From: Bugula neritina | Lineage: Eukaryota; Bryozoa; Gymnolaemata; Cheilostomatida; Bugulidae | Length of the DNA: 64,000 nucleotides | Direction of reading: 5' to 3' | Assembly: GCA_964035545.1 (NCBI GenBank) | Contig: OZ037767.1 | Location: forward strand, 2,298,680-2,362,679 | Part shown: piece by piece, positions 43,701 through 64,000 of the stretch | Layout: the number at the start of each line of letters is the position of its first letter | Numbering within the stretch: the first letter of the stretch is position 1 | The notes under the pieces: model-generated | Databases searched by the model: none | Seen by the model: only the letters and a program-made list of their open reading frames with translations | Told to the model about the DNA's origin: nothing | Made by a program: the position numbers and the translations under genes

Positions 43701-46475
43701 AAAGTTAAGGTTTGAAAACAGAAAATAACTGCAGTTTCACAGTTTATGCTTTATTTCAGGTAATTTTTTGAGAAGTTAATAAATAACCAAGGCTGGTTTT
43801 GACTTCTATTTCAGTGTGTATTAGGTTTGAATTTCGCTAAGTTTTGAATCATGGAAAGCTAATTATATCGATGTTTTCAGTTACCATAGTTTTGCGTCTC
43901 ACTTTCCACACTGTTCTTCATACTTACATGTAGTAGGACACACCGGGTATATCAAGTTGGCTAGTCGGGGCGACTAGCCCACCGCCGATGTGTCGACAAG
44001 ATGTTTGGGCATCATCAAATGTAGCCTGAGTTGGAATGTAATAGAGGCATTTCATGGTGAGATCATCTTGGTACCAGCTAGCTGGACATTTACTAAGTGT
44101 TGTGGCTAGAACTTGTAGCAAAACTAAAAAGAAAAATAATAATTGTTTTTTAAAATGGTTTGTAGGAAATTTTCACATTTGCTAAGCTGACAAGTTCAGT
44201 CACATGATGTATTTCTTTTCTACAACTACTCATAATTATGACAGGATTTATATAGTTATAACATAATTTTATGAAATATCCTAAATGTATTGCTAAAACT
44301 AGTATATTGTGGCGTTTAATAGATTAAATTCTTTAAGCCAAAAGAATTATTTAATTCTATTCTTTTACATTACCAGGTTAGCAAGGCTCAAGTCACACAC
44401 AATGCAAGTTAGTTACGACACTTCTTTGATTGAAAGAGTGTTTTCTGTGTTTAAAAGCTAGCTATGATAAATATATTTTAATTCTCAGAAGCTCTGCTCT
44501 TTATCAGCTTAAGCAAGTTATATTTGAAAAGCCGTAAACTGCTTTTACTATCTTAGAAATAAAATATAAAACAAGTATAGGGAGGGGTGAGAGATTCCCT
44601 GTGTAGTGTCGAGGGAGCTTTATAACATCACGTACTACTATAAAATTCCTTTTTTGTAATTAGTCTGGAATGTTCCATTGTATATTTATAGTGATTATCA
44701 TTTAATAATTTGCAGTCTTTTTATTATCAATTTATATAGCAATGTGCTTTCCTATACCAAGAATACACTCAAATATACAACAAGACTAATGTAATTTATG
44801 TATAATTATCAAACTCCTTTTAGCGAAACCTGAGAATCATACTTTTAGGGTGGGGGTTGGGTAGGTGTCCCTCACTAAATGATTATTCCTAAAGGCTTAA
44901 TTGTTTAGAGTAACGCTAGTCATTGTTGTGTAATGTGAGATGGAGAAATTAATTTGACACATAGCATTGTCATAGGAGATGTTACAGCAGGTGCTTTATG
45001 GTAGCAGCCGAGATGAGCAATATACGACTAGTAATAAGGTTGTCTACAAACAGAAACCCCCTTATAATAATATACTTACATGTTTCCATAAAGATAAAAA
45101 CATAACTAGTATTTTCTTAGTTATAAAATGCTTTTAGCATTGTAGCAATTTTAAACTTGCATAATAATGCTCTACTAGTTAGGCATAACTATTTTATAAG
45201 CTTTCTAAGTGCTTGTAGATATCTACAATTGCAGATTCTACCATAATTTAAAAGTAAGTATCCATATTATATAATAATTATTTGAAGCCTGCATACTGCA
45301 TACAAACTAGTTAGGAGTTGCACCGCTTTTAGTATTAAAGGCTATAAGAATAAGAATTAAAAATAATAGAAAAGCAAGTAGTTTTATGTGACAAAGCATT
45401 TTAGTTGGTATTGCTAATATTTACTCATACTTTAATAAAGAGATAGATATTATTACTGATAAAAGATGTAAACTGAAATACCTAATTTCAGTTTTTGCTA
45501 TATTTAAAATGCTGTAAAATTTAAAAAAACTATTTCGGATATCATCCACCATGTTCTTAAAAAGCATTGATTATGTGCAAAGTGGATATATTCATATCCC
45601 ATGATTGTAATCACGTGATCATAGTCACAACTCTACAAAAACCCTGCAGTATCAAAGTGTGCTAGCGCTATGGGCTTGTCTCACCCTAAACCTGCAACAT
45701 ACCTCAAGGGCCTCAAAGCAGTATAGATGCAAATTACTAATGAAAACTTCTCCTAATGTTACTAACAACTTATTTAGGAGTTGAACCACTAGCCTAGCAG
45801 GGTGTGTGTCATGTTAGACCAGCATTATTACTCTTTAGGCCTTGGCTGCTCTCAACATTAAAAATAAACAAACACTGCATATCTTAGAATTATACAAATT
45901 ATGATGCAAAATATTCTCACACAGTCAAAACGGAATACAATTTCTCCATGAACAGATTGCTATGATAAGCTATGGCTAACCAAGAGTCACATATTAGAAT
46001 TAGATCTGTGTTACTTTCAGTGCAATACAACTGTTTGGAGGTAGACAAGTGAAGATTAAAGAGAACTGCCTGTGAATGTCACAGCAACAGCTGCAGTCAG
46101 CTGTCACTACCAATCTGTGCATATTAAGAGCAGTTGACAGCGAAAGGGTGTGAAAATCTTGCATTTGAAAAGCAAATAATTAACATTCCTTGATTATTAT
46201 ATACATATTTTAATGTAGAGCAACTACATTTAGATAGAGGTGAATTATTATATAACTGTATTTTTAAATATGTACTAAATTATCTATATTCTATAAGAGC
46301 AATTTTGGTGGTTTTGTTTAAAGCAGCCAAATAGTCTTACAGGTTTTTTAAACATTTAAGAGATTGTTTTTAAAAAAAATTCAATAATACGCTTAAATTC
46401 CTACACGTAGATTCTGATCGGTAAGGAAGAAAAAGAAATGATTTACTTACCAAATAAAATAGGTAGATGTTCCAT
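37772..46475 (-). CDS. C-type lectin + two CCP/sushi domains, GPI-like tail (327 aa, 7 exons)
   Basis: Exons on the minus strand: 46475-46451, 44123-43928, 42252-42139, 41901-41786, 39339-39139, 38635-38417, 37884-37772; 984 nt, every junction in phase. Signal peptide about residues 1-19 (MEHLPILFVLLQVLATTLS). Residues about 20-150 are a C-type lectin-like domain (CPASWYQDD at the start, VWLDMVEVADGQWL in the middle, CSLKASFVCRAEK at the end). The usual EPN/QPD and WND calcium-sugar motifs are not intact, so calcium-dependent sugar binding is doubtful. Two CCP modules follow, one per exon (CPPLEGMEM...CV and CSHLTIGEN...SCVTV). The last exon gives a Ser/Thr/Asn spacer and a modest hydrophobic end (LFMLSSLAYSSL), read as a possible GPI signal. 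Lectin-sushi proteins serve recognition or adhesion; that role is inference. Confidence 0.8.
40671..40703. repeat. (CG)n(CA)n microsatellite
   Basis: CGCGCGCG followed by about 12 CA units, in the fourth intron of the lectin/sushi gene. Alternating purine-pyrimidine throughout. Confidence 0.9.
41583..41760. repeat. Minisatellite of ATGTGTCAGT-type units
   Basis: Tandem words of about 10-11 bp such as ATGTGTCAGT, ATGTGTTATT and ATGTGTCAAC, arranged in higher-order groups. It ends about 25 bp beyond exon 4 of the lectin/sushi gene, within the intron. The open frames across it are a by-product of the repeat. Confidence 0.85.
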
Positions 46476-46514
46476 TTTTGCTTATTTCAAATCTGTAGGT
46501 ACACTAGTATATAT

Positions 46515-46522
46515 TTTATATA
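46515..46522 (-). promoter_or_regulatory. Possible TATA box of the lectin/sushi gene
   Basis: TATATAAA on the minus strand about 40 nt upstream of the ATG at 46475, which would give a very short 5' UTR. Confidence 0.35.
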
Positions 46523-47186
46523 ATCCTAAATCTTTGCACTAGACTCTGGGTTGCTGTTTTGCATACATATAAAAGAGATTGTAGGAATCTGTATGCAGTT
46601 GTAAGATTCACTCCTCAAATAGCTTTGTGCAAAGTGTAACTCTAACAGCAGACACTCAAATGCACCCGGTGACTATTATTATCAATACTAATGATTGTAT
46701 TACATGTGCTGCTGAGCCGCATGTTTTTTATAAAGGCATTGTTTCATTGGCTATAGTTATCAGAATCAACCAATCATCATCGTATATCCATAGAAATGTT
46801 TAATTAAGTAATGCTACAACTCCAGAAAAGAGATAATAAAACAACTATAGAGCAATATAACAAATATTATACTACCAGTCGATCATTACATAAGTGATTG
46901 TATTAGAACTGAAACACCGGCCAAGCACTATTATCATCATAACAATAAACTAAATACATTCCACATTTTATAGCGTTTAAAAAAACTTTATAATTTACAA
47001 AATACTTTTAATACCATCAGTAATGCGTTCACTATGTTTTCAAAAAGTAGTAGAACTTGGATTTTAAAATTTTCTAATCTAGATAGAAAGAAATGCTATA
47101 CAGAAGTGTTATGAGATCACCAGTGAAAAGGAAGTGATACAGCAGTAGAAGTTCATGCAGATGAAATAAAATATTCTTTCAAGTTC
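46523..47186. other. Intergenic DNA
   Basis: A short gap between two minus-strand genes: promoter side of the lectin/sushi gene and 3' flank of the type I membrane protein gene. I see no other feature. Confidence 0.45.
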
Positions 47187-60710
<13,524 letters not shown>

Positions 60711-61194
60711 GTTTATATACTCCTGTGAAACAGTAAATATGTGAACTTTGTGAACTTTTCTGTCTGACCGGAGCAAACTAGTCGCCTTGTTTAAAAAACT
60801 TGATCAATAAAATGAGACAAGCTTTACTTCTACAGAGTGAGTAAAGACACTCCATTTTGTAAGAATCTAGGCATTAACAGAGCAAAATTATTATTTCTAG
60901 TTATTTTTCTTATTATACATTTGATGATGCATTCACCATAATCTTATACCTGTTGTAACCTAATACTGTGATCTTGTGTTGACATGTAGGAAGATGAAAA
61001 TTTTCATAAAAATGCACCAATAAACTCAGTTATAAAATGTTGTCGTCTTCCCACGTTATATGATGTATTTAATCGATACGCAAGTCTCCAAAGCAAGTAA
61101 GTATTTAGTGATATATAAATTGTTGAATAGCATTGTTTTGCTTTCTCCTAATTATTAATATATTATGCAAATGAACTTGGTTATATTGGATAAA

Positions 61195-61364
61195 TACTAC
61201 TACCTCTTTTTTAGAGTTTTCTATTGTATTCTATAGACCAAATTCTTATAGTGCACACAACTCCATGCTAATAAATTGAAAAAGCTTTAAATTATCTAAT
61301 AACAAAGATAAGTGTTGGCTTGGCATAACTTGACACTGATTCTAGTGATGGAATGAGGCTAATT
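61195..61364 (+). repeat. Dispersed repeat, copy A
   Basis: About 170 bp that recur in direct orientation at 63834-64000. Shared blocks include AGTGCACACAACTCCA, GCTAATAAATTGAAAAAGC and a GACACTGAT/GGCACTAAT region followed by GGCTAAT. No tRNA-like promoter or terminal inverted repeat is evident. Confidence 0.8.
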
Positions 61365-62276
61365 TTACTACAAAAATTATTCTTCAACATTAACACATTA
61401 CGTCTAAATGATTACAAATGTTGCAACATTGCATAGCACATGATGATTGAGTTACATTTAGTTTTACAGCAATGTTCAATATGAATATGTAAATAATATT
61501 ACTAGCTTAAAATGGACAATAATCACAGGAGTTATTTTAAACTGGTTGATTAAAAATAATGATTTTTAATATACACTAAAATAATAAAATCTACAAATTT
61601 TAAAGTCTAGACCTAAATCTAGCAGCACTAACTTTAACTGTATGTATTAACTCAAACTGTAAACTGTTAAGTGCAATCATATGGATATTGATTATGATAA
61701 TCATAATGATATTGATAATGTGTAGTTGCTTATGCCTATCAGGTTGGGTTACACAATAACAATTTTACATTTGACACTCAGAAAATAAAATTGAGTGCCA
61801 ATCTTAGTTTAAAAATGGAGCCCTTTGCGCAGCTATAGCTACAAAATTCACTCTGGTAAAACGAAATTCAAAATAGAAAATTTGAATTAAAAAAATTAAT
61901 TGATGGAAAGGGAAACGGAAACAGTCCAGAGATTTACACTTACGCGCGCTATTAACTACCATTGATTGGTTCATAAAAAGTCTGTAATTAAACCAATAAT
62001 TTAATTCGATGAGATAAGTGAAATAGCCGACAAAAGAAAATTGTGTTTTCACCACTAACAATTATTCAGTGCGAGCTTGCGTCTCTATGGATGACAAAAT
62101 TTACAGGCACATGTCAACATGAACATGTCACAGTCAGTTATTCATATTGCTGTGATTTATTTGACATTGCTTTAAGTCAGATGTCTTCTTTACTATTATT
62201 ATTGCTATCTAATTTTTTATCACTATATTTCTAAGTAGGTCTATTATTTTGTTGCATAATAATCCTTTTATTGCTA

Positions 62277-62328
62277 GAACTACTAGTAGTACTAGTACTA
62301 GTAGTACTAGTAGTACTACTTCTACTAG

Positions 62329-62402
<74 letters not shown>

Positions 62403-62456
62403 GTATTACTACTAGTACTAGTATTACTACTCTACTAGTACTAGTAGTACTAGAAG
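62277..62456. repeat. (ACT)n array with CTAGTACTAG palindromes
   Basis: A central run of about 25 perfect ACT units is flanked on both sides by ACTAGTACTAGTAGTAC-type words. These flanks are self-complementary and could fold the whole array into a hairpin. Confidence 0.9.
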
Positions 62457-62819
62457 CAGAGGTATATTTTATTTTATTTTTAGGTTATTACATTCACTGA
62501 TTAGGATAGTTATAGTCATGCTCATATTGATACATTCACATTGAGATTGTGTTTTAGAATGTAGGTTAAAATTTATAATTTCTAATTCATCACAACAATT
62601 CACTAACAAGTTACTCTGAGAGATGATAAAGATTGATCATTGTTATTGTAATAGCCTTTAATGTCTTTTTTCAACATTGAGTTTTAATCATGCATATGTG
62701 GTTATATAAAACTAAAAATTATAATTGTTCTTCGTAGATGTGAAAGAAAACTTTGGTTACTGCCACCGCTTTTCCCACATCAGTGAGATTAAGATCAGGC
62801 TAGAACTTTCGACTTCAGA

Positions 62820-63558
62820 ATGAATCGAAATTTGAGGACTCCAGCTGCTGAAAGTGATGTAACTGAACAGCAAGAAATTTCCGAGGTGTGGTGCAGGCAT
62901 TTTCTTATAACAGTTAACCAACAATTTAAATTATAAATGGTTTGATTTTGTTTTTTACTTTACTCATAAAAGGCAGACGTCATCTTCAACTTTGCATGTC
63001 TTTCTGCTAAACCTGTAGCTTCAATTATTATATGTTTTAAAGTTTAATTTTGTTGTATTCTCTCATAACAGTCATAGGTGCACATGTTTAGTTCAGTTAT
63101 AAATATAATATTTAGATTTGCTTTTTATCATGACCCACCTATGCTATTTTTATATGTACACTTTTGCCTATGTTTATTATGAATGTGCTGTAAATGTATT
63201 TATTCAATATTTTCATTTTTACTCTCACAAATATTACATAGTAATTGAAATACTTTATGACAATTAGTATAAATTGTTTTTAAAAAGCAATCTCACACTC
63301 ACCTATCTTATGAATATAACTCGGTGAAGCTACTGAATACTCTTACAGATTTATAACTTGCTCTTACTGGCTAATGACAAAATTGAAAGTGGAAAACTAA
63401 AAGACGCTAAAGCCTTAGGCGTGGAAGCTCTAGAGATTGATGAAACAAGCTTGGAGGTTCTCAGTCTACTCGTAGATGTCAACATCAAACTGAGGAAATA
63501 TGAAGAGGCGTTTGTTTACGCTGAGTCTATGATAGACATACACCCTAATGATCCCCTA
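62820..63558 (+). CDS. 5' part of a TPR-like protein gene, runs off the window
   Basis: Two exons are visible: 62820-62885 (22 codons from ATG) and 63349-63558 (70 codons); the next exon lies beyond the right edge. Exon 1 is polar (MNRNLRTPAAESDVTEQQ). Exon 2 encodes amphipathic paired helices in a TPR-like spacing (ANDKIESGKLKDAKALGVEA, LLVDVNIKLRKYEEAFVYAE) ending with the loop IHPNDPL. TPR proteins act as intracellular scaffolds. With only 92 residues I cannot name the gene. Confidence 0.6.
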
Positions 63559-63833
63559 GTATGCTTGCTTACTACTTCTTGAAGTTTTTAACTCTGCAAA
63601 ATTATTGTCTAATTGTATTCATCTACTTCTTGTTTAGACAAAGGCTTTTAGGTTTGCCTAACTTTTCAGTCTAGTAACTAGTTGATGATTAAATCTTCAT
63701 TAAATAGTCAGTCATTTTTAGTAGTAGAGTTTCGAAAATAATAGGGTTGTGTAAAATGGAATGAAATATATTACGTAAGTAGGCTCGGTGATATTTGATA
63801 AATCAGTTAGTGGACTAATGAAGTATGTAACTG

Positions 63834-64000
63834 TACTACTACCTCTTTTTATAGTTTTCTATTCTATTGGCCATGTTCTTATAGTGCACACAACTCCACG
63901 CTAATAAATTGAAAAAGCTTTAAATTATATAAAAACAGCCATAAGTGTTATCTTGGCATGACTTGGCACTAATTTTAGTAAAGACATAAGGCTAATGACA
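63834..64000 (+). repeat. Dispersed repeat, copy B, cut by the window edge
   Basis: Matches 61195-61364 with scattered differences in the same orientation. It lies in the intron after exon 2 of the TPR-like gene and may continue past position 64000. Confidence 0.8.

Larger units (their letters stand above)
60711..62819. other. Intergenic region between divergent genes
   Basis: This separates the minus-strand transaminase gene from the plus-strand gene at the right edge and should hold both promoters. It contains repeat copy A (61195-61364) and an ACT array (62277-62456). No exon is seen. Confidence 0.45.

Overview
This is animal nuclear DNA, not prokaryotic. Genes are split by GT-AG introns, carry N-terminal signal peptides, and encode metazoan extracellular domains (vWA, HYR, C-type lectin, CCP/sushi, Ly6/uPAR). 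The host DNA is AT-rich with long microsatellites, tRNA-like SINE heads and LTR retrotransposons. A 2-aminoethylphosphonate transaminase gene and the domain mixture fit an aquatic invertebrate, perhaps a lophotrochozoan, but I cannot place the species. All gene models below were spliced by hand. Each complete model keeps one reading frame through every junction and closes on a whole number of codons.

Layout. 1189-12707 (-): secreted vWA / Cys-rich / HYR protein of 370 aa, 7 exons. A full-length Ty3/gypsy element with identical LTRs (2870-10220, -) lies in its fourth intron. 14125-15327 (-): Ly6/uPAR GPI-type protein. 17268-20097 (+): unrecognised 345 aa protein. 20420-24094 (-): a second, non-autonomous LTR element that has gag but has lost nearly all of pol; it sits downstream of the 345 aa gene. 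25299-27200 (-): second Ly6 gene. 29386-31381 and 33410-35353 (+): two Ly6 paralogues on a 4-kb tandem duplication. 37772-46475 (-): C-type lectin + 2 CCP protein with a GPI-like tail. 47187-53283 (-): unrecognised type I membrane protein, possibly CUB-like. 53284-56678: intergenic, with a perfect 1.24-kb (CA)n array. 56679-60710 (-): 2-aminoethylphosphonate-pyruvate transaminase with a mitochondrial-type leader. 62820 to beyond the right edge (+): start of a helical, TPR-like gene.

How the genes relate. Most host genes encode secreted or surface proteins: four 10-Cys LU-domain proteins, a lectin/sushi protein, a vWA/HYR protein and a type I receptor-like protein. This looks like a neighbourhood of surface recognition or matrix genes; the functional link is inference. 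The Ly6 genes share a 3-exon, phase-1/phase-1 structure, so local duplication is a likely origin. The sharpest mechanistic signal is in the gypsy element: a TTTAAAC slippery heptamer, a 6-nt spacer and a 10-bp hairpin over the gag stop codon, which is a textbook -1 frameshift signal joining gag to pol.
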